Shown here one piece after another: positions 10,054 through 19,599 of a DNA stretch of 64,000 bases. The translations under genes and the position numbers were made by a program. Within the stretch, counting starts at the first letter, position 1; each line of letters starts with the position of its first letter. Source of the stretch: Diploptera punctata (taxonomy: Eukaryota > Arthropoda > Insecta > Blattodea > Blaberidae); NCBI GenBank assembly GCA_030220185.1, contig JASPKZ010005707.1, forward strand, positions 496,001 to 560,000. The letters run 5' to 3'. Below the pieces are notes generated by a model. It had not been told where the DNA came from. It did no database searches and saw nothing but the letters and a program-made list of their open reading frames with translations.

Positions 10054-10530
10054 AATAATTAAATAATAGTTTTAAAAACTAAAACAACGCGCTTTATTAG
10101 AAAACCGAACTAAAAAATGAAAATTAATTTTAATTTCCAACACGCTTGGGATAAAATTAAAGTGTTCAACAAAAAAATCATCTCCAACACATCTAGAATA
10201 AAACTAGAGTTATCTACAAAAAAAATTACCATCAAAAGCGTGGGGTGCTTTTTTTGGTTTTTATGTTTTCTTCTTAGAGACTTTTCTTTTACCAATATCT
10301 GTTTATTATTGAATATATTAATTGATATAGAGCACCCCACGCTTTTGACGGTAAAATTATTTTTTGTAGATAACTCTAGTTTTATTCTAGATGTGTTGAT
10401 GATTTTTTTTTGTTGAACATTTTAATTTTATCCCAAGCGTGTTGGAAATTAAAATTATTTTTAATTTTTAGTTCGGTTTTCTAAGAAAGCGTGTTGTTTT
10501 AGTTTTATAAACTATTATTAATTTTACTTT
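10054..10530. mobile_element. Long foldback element (about 200-bp arms)
   Basis: The left arm (about 10054-10255) and right arm (about 10330-10530) are near-perfect inverted copies. Matching landmarks are ACTAAAACAACGCGC with GCGTGTTGTTTTAGT, CAACACGCTTGGGATAAAAT with its complement, and AAAGCGTGGGGTGCT with AGCACCCCACGCTTT. The loop is about 75 bases. Open frames on both strands are by-products of the symmetry. It is a palindromic MITE or a hairpin-RNA source. Confidence 0.8.
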
Positions 10531-10599
10531 CAAATTACTTATAAAAGTTAATACCTTATTATAGTTTGAAAAGCAAAAGCCTTACGTTTTTATTAGTTT

Positions 10600-10870
10600 A
10601 TTAGCTAATACCCGGCGTGAGCTGCTACGTCTAAATAAATAAAATGTGTTTTTATGTTTGGTTTAATAAATAAAAGGATATATAATTTTTTATCGCAATT
10701 ATTTTGAGATACCCCGTTGCCCGGGAATCTACTTATCTCGATCTTCTTGGCATCAATGAGCTTAAAGACAAAAATGATTATTATGGGTTATCCGTAAAAG
10801 ATAAACTTATGCTGCCATGGAATTTTATGTAGAGTTTTTGAGATATTGATTTCTGTGTACATTAATTTTG
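10600..10870 (-). repeat. Helitron-like end repeat, copy
   Basis: The stretch has GTTGCCCGGGAATCTACTT, GATCTTCTTGGCATCAATGA and TATCCGTAAAAGATAA, the inverse of the repeated block at 20727-21125 (ATTCCCGGGCAAC, TGCCAAGAAGATC). The CCCGGG...CCGGG hairpin suggests a Helitron-type 3' end, but this is only inferred. Confidence 0.4.
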
Positions 10871-11207
10871 CCTGTTGGTTATGGTTTAGGCAGTGTAAGC
10901 CATTTAAGCTTCCTTAAAGAGACTTTTTAGTGCACAGATGCTCCCCTTTTTTTAGCTCCTGCTTTATAAACGTATGGCAATGTGTCCGTTAATTTTCTCA
11001 GAAAAAATCTAGAGGATGGTGGTAAAATCCCCTTTAAAATAGGTGAAATAGTTTTTGAGTCCGTATAGAACACACAAACAGGCAGACGTGCTCATTGTTG
11101 CATATAAAGATTAATGCAAGTGGATTTAGACCAATACATTTTTAAGGGGATTACAATGTAGTGTTTGTAGTTCATTAAACATTATTTTCTATTAGCCTAT
11201 TTCCATT

Positions 11208-12019
11208 AGTACTATTGGGCGATAGCGAGGCGATACTAAAGGCCAACACGCACACACTACTGAGTAACACTAAGAAATTGGAACTGGAAGTAAATATAAA
11301 AAAAAACTAAGTATATGGTCACACATAGAAATATATTATATAATGGAAATGGACAGCTAATGACAAATGAAGGAAATTTTGAGGAAGTGGCTGAATTCAA
11401 ATACCTAGGAACAGTAATCACAAATAGGAATGAGATGCGCAAGGAAATTAAACATAGGTTCAATTCTGGAAATGCGTGCTATTATGCATTGCAGAGACTC
11501 TTGATGTCCCAACTTCTCTAAAGAAACGTTAAACTGAAAATATATAAAACTATTATTCTACCAGTTATGTTATATGGATGCGAAACATGGACTATTACTT
11601 TAAGGGAGGAAAGGAGATTACAAGTATTTGGTAATAAAGTACTTAGAAACAATTTTGGACCAATGAGAGATGAACAAAGAGGTGAATGGTGAAGACTACA
11701 TACCAACGAACTACATGGTCTTTATAGGAAGCCAGATATAATGAGAACAGTTAAGTCTCGTAGACTGCGATGGGCAGGACATGTGGCACGAATGAGGAAT
11801 GAAAGACGTGCATGGAAGCTTCTTGTAGGAAAACCAGAGAGAAAACACCCAGTTGGTAGACCAAGAATGATGCGGGAGAATAACATTAACTATGATTTGA
11901 GAGAAGTAGATTATACAGGGGATGATTGGAAAACATTACATCAGGATAGGGATGTATGGAGAGCTTATGTCCGCGCGGCCATGAATCTACGAGTTCGATT
12001 GTGCCAGTGAGTTAGTTAG
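11208..12019 (+). mobile_element. RTE-like LINE (main family) with 16-bp target duplication
   Basis: A 5'-truncated copy. The frame starts at LEVNI, continues through EVAEFKYLGTVITNRNEM and VKSRRLRWAGHVARM to VWRAYVRAAMNLRVR, and has a few stops (for example after QLL at 11519). The 3' end is GTTAGTTAGT. TTAGCCTATTTCCATT occurs on both sides (11192-11207 and 12020-12035), a clear target-site duplication. It lies just downstream of gene B. Confidence 0.85.
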
Positions 12020-12093
12020 TTAGCCTATTTCCATTTTTAACTAACTATATTAGATCAGATTTAAATAAAAAATGGTATAATATTTGTTTCTAA

Positions 12094-12105
12094 TTTATTT
12101 TTATT
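12094..12105 (-). terminator. Polyadenylation signals of cuticular gene B
   Basis: The minus strand has two AATAAA hexamers about 195-205 bases after the gene B stop codon, in ATAAATAAAAATAAATTAG. This is a plausible 3' end of the mRNA. Confidence 0.55.
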
Positions 12106-12297
12106 TATAAATAAAATGGTTACATAATATTATATACATTATAAAACAGTACTATGTATGTTTACACACATTTCAGATAAATGTATTGTACATGAGATGT
12201 ATTCAGTCTTGCTAAGGATATAGTAAATGAAGTAAATGACTGAATATGATCGTATATACAGTAATGTTATGTGATTAAATGAACACAAAAGAAAGTA

Positions 12298-12663
12298 TCA
12301 GTGGTATACTGTATTGGTAAAGCTGACACCTGAGCCGTGGGAATATGTAGGTGCGTACGAATGCGAGAGTACGGGGGCAGCATATGTTGAAATCACGGGA
12401 GCCGCATGTGCGTAGGACACTACAGGAGTGGCTACCACCTTCTGTACTGGGGCAGGATGTGTAGCATGTCCGGACTTGGTGACCACAGCGTTGAATCCAC
12501 TGTGATGATCAGCGGTGTAGTGTACAGTACGGGTGGTGCCATCGGGTTCCAGGAGACTGTAGTGTCCAACTACTTTATCGCCGTCACGTTTTTCAGCCTG
12601 TTCCTTGATGTCATGAGTGTGAGGGTCTTTAACTCCGTACTTGAACTCATAGTGAGCAGGAGC
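12298..12663 (-). CDS. Cuticular protein gene B, exon 3 (RR-2 chitin-binding domain)
   Basis: Terminal exon of a complete CPR gene. The acceptor TTTCTACAG precedes GCT CCT GCT CAC. The 121 codons begin [16 protein letters not shown], then [36 protein letters not shown] and [14 protein letters not shown]. This is the extended Rebers-Riddiford domain of the RR-2 type, whose aromatic residues bind chitin. A C-terminal tail with VSYAHAAPV and [10 protein letters not shown] repeats ends in NTVYH and a stop. With exon 1 (5 codons) and exon 2 (85 codons) the protein has 211 residues. RR-2 proteins are typical of hard cuticle. No truncation or missing domain residue is visible. Confidence 0.92.
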   Translation of the reverse strand, partial: APAHYEFKYGVKDPHTHDIKEQAEKRDGDKVVGHYSLLEPDGTTRTVHYTADHHSGFNAVVTKSGHATHPAPVQKVVATPVVSYAHAAPVISTYAAPVLSHSYAPTYSHGSGVSFTNTVYH

Positions 12664-12854
12664 CTGTAGAAATATTATCATTAAATTAGTCACGAATAAT
12701 TCTTAGTTTCTATATATTAACAGTAGACTAGAAATAAAGACATTACAAAAAATAAAATAAAACAACGATAAAATCACAAAATAATAAATCCATGCCTTTA
12801 ATTAACGCACGTGATAAATCCTTTCAGCACAGAACTTACATTCATTTAATTCAC

Positions 12855-13105
12855 AGTGTTCTGCTCAAGAGCAGGTCTTTCACTGCAAACTCAGCATTCT
12901 CCACTATTTCCTTAACTCAGCTTTCCTTTTTGTATTCGCATACAAAGCATTTATTTTAATATTGTATATCATCTGATGTCTTTTTCTGCCTCTTTCTTTC
13001 CGTTGACCATTCCTTCTAGGGCATCCTTCAGCAGGCAGTTGCTTCTTAGCCTGTGGTCAATCCAATTTCTTTTCCTCTTCTTTATGAGTTCCAGCATTTA
13101 TATAA
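12855..13105 (-). mobile_element. LINE 3' end (SINE-C partner), copy 1
   Basis: The minus strand encodes WIDHRL, LLKDALEGMVNG and KKEAEKDI, the C-terminus of a reverse transcriptase also seen at 35155-36016. The 3' end has a hairpin CTGCTC-AA-GAGCAG (12861-12874) and GGTCTTTCACTGCAAA, shared with the SINE-C copies. Confidence 0.7.
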
Positions 13106-14059
13106 TATGTACTATTTACCTCGAATCCTGTGTTATATTTTATCGTAATTGGAGCTTGAATTTAACATAAAAATTAATGTTACACCCACGAGAACATTCT
13201 ATGCCACAATACCACGTACAAAAAGTGAAGTAAAAAACAAAGAAAAGCACAATTTATCGTTACAGCATATGAATAATAATTACCTGAGAGAGGTGTTTTT
13301 CCCTCAAAAAATTGTGAGAATTGCCTTTAAAATGAAGTGAGAAGTTGACTAACGTAGGTGGACTTCTGGGATAGAATCTATTCATATACAAGTAAACATT
13401 TAGGCAATAGCCTCTAGCGGGAATGTGTGTTATCATGTCGACCAACACGATGTTAGCAGTAACTTGTTTTCCGATCGAATATTCACAAGTGATATTCTGG
13501 CATAGAATACCTTTCATTGGAGTTAGTTCTTCCTTGAACAGACTTTCACCATGAATATGCTTATGCTACACAACTGAACCTCAGAAGCAAAAGTGCAAGT
13601 AGAGTTTTTTTGTAACATATTATTCCATCTGACATACAATTAATAAAAATGACATGCATACCCCCCCCACACACACAGACATATATATATATAACATCAA
13701 CATCATATGAACTTTTTTCCTCGCAATAATTTGAGGGTTTTCTTTTATCATAATAATAATAATAATTATAATAATAATAATAATAATAATAACACTGTTA
13801 GTTAAACATTATATCAGAATAATGTTTGATACTGTGTTAAATGTAATAAATCGCTAGTAAAATATTTAATCGCAAAAAAAAGAGTACATGAATATTATTC
13901 TCGTATTTAAATATTTTTTGGTAATTAGCTTCCCACAAAACCTAACGTTTTAAAATTTCGAAAGCGAATTTGGACTGTTTCAGTTTCTGAAATCTTTATA
14001 TACAATTTTGTTATACGTATATATCCTAGAGTCCTCTACCTGTTATCTAGCGGCTACTA
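13106..14059. other. Unassigned intronic sequence
   Basis: It includes a C-rich run with (CA)n and (TA)n at 13660-13693 and an (ATA)n tract at 13750-13793. The open frame 13517-13260 (minus) has no domain I recognise. Confidence 0.4.
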
Positions 14060-14175
14060 ATGTAATGCATTATATTATATACAACTTTCCTCATTAGAGG
14101 ATTGTCTCAAGGACAAGGTGGTACAGACAATTAATTTTCGAAATTGATGAAATACATTTTGTAAATGCATTAATA
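14060..14175 (-). repeat. Dispersed repeat X, partial copy
   Basis: CTTTCCTCATTAGAGGATTG and AATACATTTTGTAAATGCAT match the right part of the copies at 3340-3465 and 32210-32330 in reverse orientation. Confidence 0.6.
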
Positions 14176-14689
14176 GTGTACAAATATTAAATAATTTCTT
14201 TACATTGATAATAATATGAACATATAAGACATCACTTTTAATTATTGTTTTCAGATTTTGTTAAGCAACACTATGAATTTAATCTTTCAAATTCATAAAA
14301 ATCTAAACTTGACAAAATTATATTGAAGTATGTGAAAGATAGTAAATATATAAGTTTATTGTAATGAACATTGAAATGTGCAAAAAATAACTAAGGTATA
14401 TTTCTCAATTACATTTATACTAAATACAAAAAGGGAATTTTATTTAAAATATTATCTGTTTTCAAATACATCCTTATAAAATTATTAAAAATTAAATCAA
14501 TTTATATGAATTGCACAATAAAACTTTCAATGTAAATGAAATCCCTAACTATATCAAAGTACCGCGTGTTCATGTGATTTGTGACAGAGATATAAAGACT
14601 TTTTTATAATTAAAGTAAAATAACTTTATTTGTAAATTTTATTTTTATTAAACAAATCTATAGTATTTATTTACTTATTTTATTTAGTT

Positions 14690-14755
14690 TAGTTTTATTT
14701 AGCCTGGTAGAGTTAAGGCCATATTGCCTTCTCTTCCATTCACCAGGTATGTGGA
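14690..14755 (-). mobile_element. LINE 3' terminal hairpin fragment
   Basis: GCCTGGTAGAGTTAAGGCC, then GCCTTCTCTTCCATTCACC and AGG, form the conserved 3' hairpin of the LINE at 52565-53420. Only the 3' end remains. Confidence 0.65.
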
Positions 14756-14818
14756 ATGTGGAAATATTTATCTGCAAAATGTTAAGTGTTTTACGTCATA
14801 ATAATAGGGCCTACTTAC

Positions 14819-15073
14819 ATAATGTTCGACCTCTACTTTGACCGGTGCGTGAACAGCTACTGGGGCATGCGCATAGCTGACTACAGGGGCATGCGCATAG
14901 CTGACTACAGGAGCTTGTGCATAACTGACTACAGGTGCGTGAGAATAGCTCAGGACAGGTGCGTGAGAATAACTGACTGAAGGCGTATGCGTGATTGTAT
15001 GTCCAGAAGAATGCAAATACTGAGGACCGGGAGCAGCGAGACTGCTGACTGCTAGAGCAGCCAACACTGCAAT
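14819..15073 (-). CDS. Cuticular protein gene B, exon 2
   Basis: Eighty-five codons in phase 0 between acceptor (T)nCAG and donor TAT|GTAAGT. The exon opens IAVLAALAVSSLAAPGPQYL, completing the signal peptide begun by exon 1 (MVSLN); cleavage is likely after the LAA at about residue 19. Repeats follow: [32 protein letters not shown] twice and VAVHAP, ending VKVEVEHY. This His/Ala/Pro repeat is low in complexity and sits before the RR-2 domain, as in many cuticular proteins. It is the same layout as gene A, which points to tandem duplication. Confidence 0.92.
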
Positions 15074-15249
15074 CTGAAAAAAAAAAAAAAAAATGTTTTT
15101 CCGTATCAAATAAAATATCTTAACAGTATTTATTATAAAGACAGTGAGTGTTAGGTCAAAGTACAAAACAAAAAAGGGTAAATATTTACGTAACACCATT
15201 AAATCATACTCGGTAAACAATGTAGGCCTATTTGAAGAGAAAAATTATA

Positions 15250-15323
15250 CGCTCAGACCGGGACTTGAACCCGGGACCCTTGGTTCTCTAGACCAAGTGC
15301 TCTACCAACTGAGCTACCTGAGC
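15250..15323 (-). tRNA. tRNA-like gene 1, atypical anticodon arm
   Basis: 74 nt. Acceptor GCTCAGG pairs with TCTGAGC (last pair G-U); D arm GCTC-AGTTGGTA-GAGC; T arm CCGGG-TTCAAGT-CCCGG. The best anticodon arm is six pairs, CTTGGT/ACCAAG, with loop CTAGAGA. This would place AGA (Ser) at the anticodon, but there is no long variable arm as class II tRNA-Ser needs. It is either an unusual tRNA or a tRNA-like sequence spread by transposition. Confidence 0.6.
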
Positions 15324-15542
15324 AAGTACCGATCTAAACGCAAATCTTTCTCTATATACATTGTAATTCCCATCCACCAAATGCTGTGAAGCCATGCTTC
15401 TATCTTGCAAATGGCGGCTCCTTTATTAAGAAGACATATTTGGGAATTATACATTACAGCCAGTACGGCTTATTCCAAGTTTTTATTATTGATTTCGTAC
15501 ATCTCAATGATGGATAAATCATATTTGAAGAGAAAAATTATA

Positions 15543-15616
15543 CGCTCAGACCGGGACTTGAACCTGGGACCCTTGGTTCTCTAGACCAAGTGCTCTACCA
15601 ACTGAGCTACCTGAGC
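15543..15616 (-). tRNA. tRNA-like gene 2, T-arm change
   Basis: Same sequence as copy 1 except a plus-strand C-to-T change in AACCTGGGACC (near 15559), which turns a T-stem G-C pair into a weaker one. Same six-pair anticodon arm. Confidence 0.55.
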
Positions 15617-15711
15617 AAGTACCGATCTAAACGCAAATCTTTCTCTATATACATTATATACATTATAATTACAATGTATATAGAGAAAGATTTGCGTTTA
15701 GATCGGTACTT

Positions 15712-15785
15712 GCTCAGGTAGCTCAGTTGGTAGAGCACTTGGTCTAGAGAACCAAGGGTCCCGGGTTCAAGTCCCGGTCTGAGCG
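15712..15785 (+). tRNA. tRNA-like gene 3
   Basis: Plus-strand copy, identical to copy 1, with intact A box (TAGCTCAGTTGG) and B box (GGTTCAAGTCC). Confidence 0.6.
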
Positions 15786-16004
15786 TATAATTTTTCTCTT
15801 CAAATATGATTTATCCATCATTGAGATGTACGAAATCAATAATAAAAACTTGGAAAAAGCCGTACTGGCTGTAATGTATAATTCCCAAATATGTCTTCTT
15901 AATAAAGGAGCCGCCATTTGCAAGATAGAAGCATGGCTTCACAGCATTTGGTGGATGGGAATTACAATGTATATAGAGAAAGATTTGCGTTTAGATCGGT
16001 ACTT

Positions 16005-16078
16005 GCTCAGGTAGCTCAGTTGGTAGAGCACTTGGTCTAGAGAACCAAGGGTCCCGGGTTCAAGTCCCGGTCTGAGCG
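16005..16078 (+). tRNA. tRNA-like gene 4
   Basis: Plus-strand copy, identical to copies 1 and 3. Its 5' flank (ATATAGAGAAAGATTTGCG) is shared by all four. Confidence 0.6.
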
Positions 16079-16319
16079 TATAATTTTTCTCTTCAAATAT
16101 GATTTATCCATCATTGAGATGTACGAAATCAATAATAAAAAAAAATGTAGGCCTAGTCAGTTTTTATAAAAAATTCCCTTCATCTCTTCATATATTTCTT
16201 TTAGTGACTTATCGTTACATTATAATTAAATTTACATTTACTGCTGGGGTAACATGAATTATAAATTCTAGATTTTACAAAGTTACATTCCACAATTTTC
16301 TACGTATATTTGGGTTTTT

Positions 16320-16640
16320 ACAGCTGCTGCCGTCTTCCCGTGCCAAACCTCCAAAGCCTACGATCTTGGGCATCTTCAATGCTTAGCCCTCTTGCTTGCA
16401 TTACTGTTCCATGTTAACTTTGGTCTCCCTATTTTCTTATTTCTGTTCGAATGTCATTGATATAGTTGCTTTGGCCATCGCTCATCTTCCATTCATAAAA
16501 CATGTCCTAACCACCTTAATTCCTTCTCCTCAATTATTTCAATTGTGCTTTCTTCTGCTTCCATTATGTTTCTAATTTCCTTATTTGTGACATGTTCTAA
16601 TTTTGATTTTCTGGCACTTTGCGTAAATAATCTATTTCTA
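16320..16640 (-). mobile_element. LINE reverse transcriptase C-terminal fragment
   Basis: The minus strand gives KEIRNIMEAEEST, ELRWLGHVL and KIGRPKLTW with stops between, close to the group at 3466-3955 and 32340-33024. Confidence 0.65.
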
Positions 16641-16964
16641 TTCCACAATTAAAAGCCATATTTCCATTAGCGACTTCCATTAACAATTTTTTTTATTCTA
16701 GAGAAGAGATGAAAAGACGGAAATGTATTCTCTCATAAATTACATTGATATTTATAGAAATAATCACATGGATCGAAATCACGTACTTCCTTGGATTGTT
16801 AATTACCAACCTCAAATAAGGGTCTTCTAGGTAGATTGCTTAACATCATCATGAATGAGTATCTACACATGACAAAAACAACACTTCAGCCCAGAAGAAG
16901 GAACCAGTAAGAGTTCGAAAACATGTAATACCCAAGAACCTTCAATCACATTAGCTAACTCGTG
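16641..16964. other. Unassigned intronic sequence
   Basis: No clear feature. Confidence 0.35.
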
Positions 16965-17530
16965 CTATCGAAGCCATAGGTTCGTATAATCTACTTCCCT
17001 AAAATCATGGTTAATGTTATTCTCCCACATCATTCTTGACTTACCAACTGGACCTTTTCCTTCTGGTTTTCCTACACGAAGTTTCCATATACCTATTTCA
17101 TTCTCCATACGTACCATATGTCCTGCCCATCGCAGTCTACGAGACTTAACTGTTCTTATTTATATAGATCATGTAGGTAACTGTTATAAAGTCCTCCATT
17201 CGCATGTCTGCTCATCTCTCGTTTTTCTAAAAAAACTCCTAAGAACTTTATTCTCAAATACTCGTAATCTCCTTTCCTCCCTTAAAGTGAGAGTCCACGT
17301 TTTGCATCCATATAATATAACTGGTAGAATAATAGTTTTATATATTTTCAGTTTAACGTTTTTTGAAAGGAGTTGGGACATCAAGAGTCTCTGTAATGCA
17401 TAATAACACACATTTCCAGAATTGAGCCTATGTTTAATGTCTTTGTACATCTAATTCCTATTTGTGATTATTGTTCCTAGGTAATTGAATTCAACTACTT
17501 CTTCAAAATTCCCTTCATTGGTCATTAAAA
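16965..17530 (-). mobile_element. RTE-like LINE (main family), minus copy
   Basis: The minus frame has KHRLNSGNVCYYALQRLL and ILYGCKTW. The 3' part is decayed (RRLRWAGHMV). Confidence 0.75.
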
Positions 17531-17849
17531 CATCAAATCACATAGTAATAGTAATTCATAACCTAACAAATATGTCGTAAGATTTTAAATGCGATATTAC
17601 CTTGGATGTTAAATGTCCATATTAAGGGCCGGTTTCACCAACAGAGGTAACTGTATTACCCCAGTTTAAGCTATGCATTATACACGGGGAAAACTGGCGT
17701 AATACAGTTACCTCTCTTGGTGAAATTGACCCTAAGAAGAAAATAAAAAGATCAGTAATCTTGAACGATGGCGATAATAATATTAGTAACGACGATAATG
17801 ACATTAATTTCATACAATAAGGTAAAGTAATTACATACCGTTTTGAAAA
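17531..17849. other. Unassigned intronic sequence with a small hairpin
   Basis: GGCCGGTTTCACCAACAGAG (17629) and its near-complement CTCTTGGTGAAATTGACCC (17713) form a stem of about 45 bases around CCCCAGTTTAAGC / GGGGAAAACTGGC, probably a small foldback MITE. Confidence 0.5.
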
Positions 17850-18425
17850 ATGCGTTCTATAGTGCTACATATATCTGTAGTTAATATGCGTTCTATAGTG
17901 CTACATATATCTGTAGTTAATATGCGTTCTATAGTGCTACATATATCTGTAGTTAATATGCGTTCTATAGTGCTACATATATCTGTAGTTAATATGCGTT
18001 CTATAGTGCTACATATATCTGTAGTTAATATGCGTTCTATAGTGCTACATATATCTGTAGTTAATATGCGTTCTATAGTGCTACATATATCTGTAGTTAA
18101 TATGCGTTCTATAGTGCTACATATATCTGTAGTTAATATGCGTTCTATAGTGCTACATATATCTGTAGTTAATATGCGTTCTATAGTGCTACATATATCT
18201 GTAGTTAATATGCGTTCTATAGTGCTACATATATCTGTAGTTAATATGCGTTCTATAGTGCTACATTTATCTGTAGTTAATATGCGTTCTATAGTGCTAC
18301 ATATATCTGTAGTTAATATGCGTTCTATAGTGCTACATATATCTGTAGTTAATATGCGTTCTATAGTGCTACATATATCTGTAGTTAATATGTGTTCTAT
18401 AGTGCTACATATATCTGTAGTTAAT
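17850..18425. repeat. 36-bp minisatellite, 16 units
   Basis: Sixteen head-to-tail units of 36 bases (ATGCGTTCTATAGTGCTACA then TATATCTGTAGTTAAT). Only unit 12 (an A-to-T) and unit 16 (C-to-T) differ. As 36 is a multiple of three and the unit has no stop in some frames, long open frames appear on both strands; they are not genes. The near-identity indicates recent expansion or homogenisation. Confidence 0.95.
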
Positions 18426-18596
18426 AAAAAATAACTATTTATATCGAGGATTATAAAATATTCTGCGTTGTAGTGATAATCATAAAAACGCGGTAGAAAC
18501 AAAAATCCGTTCTTGTAGCTTGCTGTCAGTAATCCAACAATACATTTTGTTCTTATTTCTGAAGGCACAAAATAAGTAAATATAAATTATGAAAAG

Positions 18597-18745
18597 GCTT
18601 CTAAAATTATTGCTAAATTATAAACCGCATGGAAGGAGAAATTTTGGACGCCCACACAGAAGATGGTCTGAACAATTTTAACAATTCTAGCTTTCATGAA
18701 ACCGGAACGAGCCAAGAGGCTTAATCCCTGGATGATGATGATGAT
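18597..18745 (+). mobile_element. LINE 3' end fragment
   Basis: The plus frame has NYKPHGRRNFGRPHRRW, the GRP-W C-terminus, ending in GATGATGATGATAT. Confidence 0.6.
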
Positions 18746-18772
18746 ATGAAATATGATACTTTATAGTTATCT

Positions 18773-19087
18773 TCCATCCATGGTAATTCTGCCCGAGGGC
18801 AGGTCTTTCACTGCATTCATCGCATTTTCATGCTATGCTTTGCAGCTTTACTAGGGAATTGTAGGTGTGGTAGCTTCCCCGTTGCTTTCCACACCGGTGA
18901 ATGATGATGATAATGATAAGGATGATGATGATGATGGTCATATGATTTCGGGAACCGTTTGGCTCTGAAAGTTTTCCTGACATTTGTCTTACAGGTGAGG
19001 AAAAACCCCGATAAAAACCTCACCCAGAAAAACTGTCCCGACCCGTTGCGTGACAAGACAGCACGCTACCTCGAGACCACAGCGGTG
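18773..19087 (-). mobile_element. SINE-C copy 1
   Basis: Minus-oriented SINE whose tRNA-like head is CACCGCTGTGGTCTCGAGG. In this copy the B-box region is deleted (CTGTCCCGACCCGTTGCG on the plus strand). The 3' end has the hairpin CTGCCC-GA-GGGCAG (18789-18802) and a CCATCC tail. Confidence 0.8.
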
Positions 19088-19500
19088 TACATAGTTATCT
19101 TAAGAGATTAATTTTCATTTTAACATTAAACTATATTCAATTTTATAATTTTATTTTATAATTTTTGTATTGCAATATTGTATTTTATATTACGTATGCA
19201 ATTATCTTTTTATTTAATTAATGAATATGGATTTTCATCAAGTAAACACCAACTCAATTGATTAATTATCATTTTAACCTTGCAGAATGTAAGAGAAATA
19301 CAAATGGCCTGAATTAAAACTGAATAAATAAATTGAAATATATTTAAATATATTGTAATGTTTTCATGAAGTATTTATTTAAGCTATTATAAAATTAAGT
19401 ATGATTAAATACAGATAACAATGGTTTAGTTAATTGAATCGAATCAGAAATACGCACATATTATGTCATTTGTTTCTGATATTGACAATTGTAAAATGCA
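19088..19500. other. AT-rich intronic sequence
   Basis: Nothing recognised between SINE-C and the first-exon donor of gene B. Confidence 0.4.
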
Positions 19501-19506
19501 ACTTAC

Positions 19507-19521
19507 GTTGAGAGAAACCAT
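19507..19521 (-). CDS. Cuticular protein gene B, exon 1 (MVSLN)
   Basis: ATG GTT TCT CTC AAC followed by the consensus donor GTAAGT. In phase 0 with exon 2 it gives MVSLNIAVLAALAVSSLAAP, a clear signal peptide. A TATA box lies 63 bases upstream of the ATG. A short first exon with the start and a few residues is a known CPR gene layout. Confidence 0.82.
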
Positions 19522-19554
19522 TGCTAATGTTGTTGAAACAGCTGAATGCGTTAT

Positions 19555-19584
19555 GATGAATTCCAGTCTAATTTCCCTTTTATA
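19555..19584 (-). promoter_or_regulatory. Core promoter of cuticular gene B
   Basis: The minus strand has TATAAAAGGG from 19584. The likely initiator TTCATC has its A at 19557, 27 bases downstream of the first T; GCATTCAGCT further down is an alternative. Leader about 36 nt. Confidence 0.65.
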
Positions 19585-19599
19585 TGTATTGAATGTCTG

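Larger units (their letters stand above)
12664..14818 (-). other. Intron 2 of cuticular gene B
   Basis: Phase 0; donor TAT|GTAAGT and acceptor CTACAG. It contains a LINE fragment (12855-13105), AT-rich DNA, a piece of repeat X (14060-14175) and a LINE 3' hairpin (14690-14755). A minus frame at 13260-13517 of 85 residues has no recognisable domain. Confidence 0.85.
15231..16143. mobile_element. Inverted array of four tRNA-like genes, flanked by 12-bp direct repeats
   Basis: Units of about 293 bp, each with one tRNA-like gene and a shared spacer (CACAGCATTTGGTGG, AGAAGACATATTTGGG), are arranged two on minus then two on plus. They form inverted arms of about 430 bp that meet near 15662. AATGTAGGCCTA lies on both sides (15219-15230 and 16144-16155), as expected of a target-site duplication. 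This suggests the whole block arrived as one insertion in the intron. Confidence 0.7.
15074..19506 (-). other. Intron 1 of cuticular gene B (4.4 kb)
   Basis: Phase 0; donor AAC|GTAAGT at 19506 and acceptor a long T run plus CAG at 15074. It has been filled by insertions: the tRNA-like inverted array (15231-16143), LINE fragments, the 36-bp minisatellite and one SINE-C. Confidence 0.8.

Noticed and set aside
10110..10416. Frames on both strands of the 10-kb hairpin
   Set aside because: The two peptides mirror one another through the inverted repeat.
12406..12669. Plus-strand frame opposite gene B exon 3
   Set aside because: The minus strand encodes a clear RR-2 domain with proper splice acceptor.
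17850..18425. CRISPR-like array of 36-bp repeats
   Set aside because: There are no unique spacers; units are directly adjacent, and the DNA is animal nuclear.
17831..18568. Long open frames (194 and 245 codons) over the 36-bp repeat
   Set aside because: The unit length is a multiple of three without stops in some frames; the frames exist on both strands and have no start context or domain.
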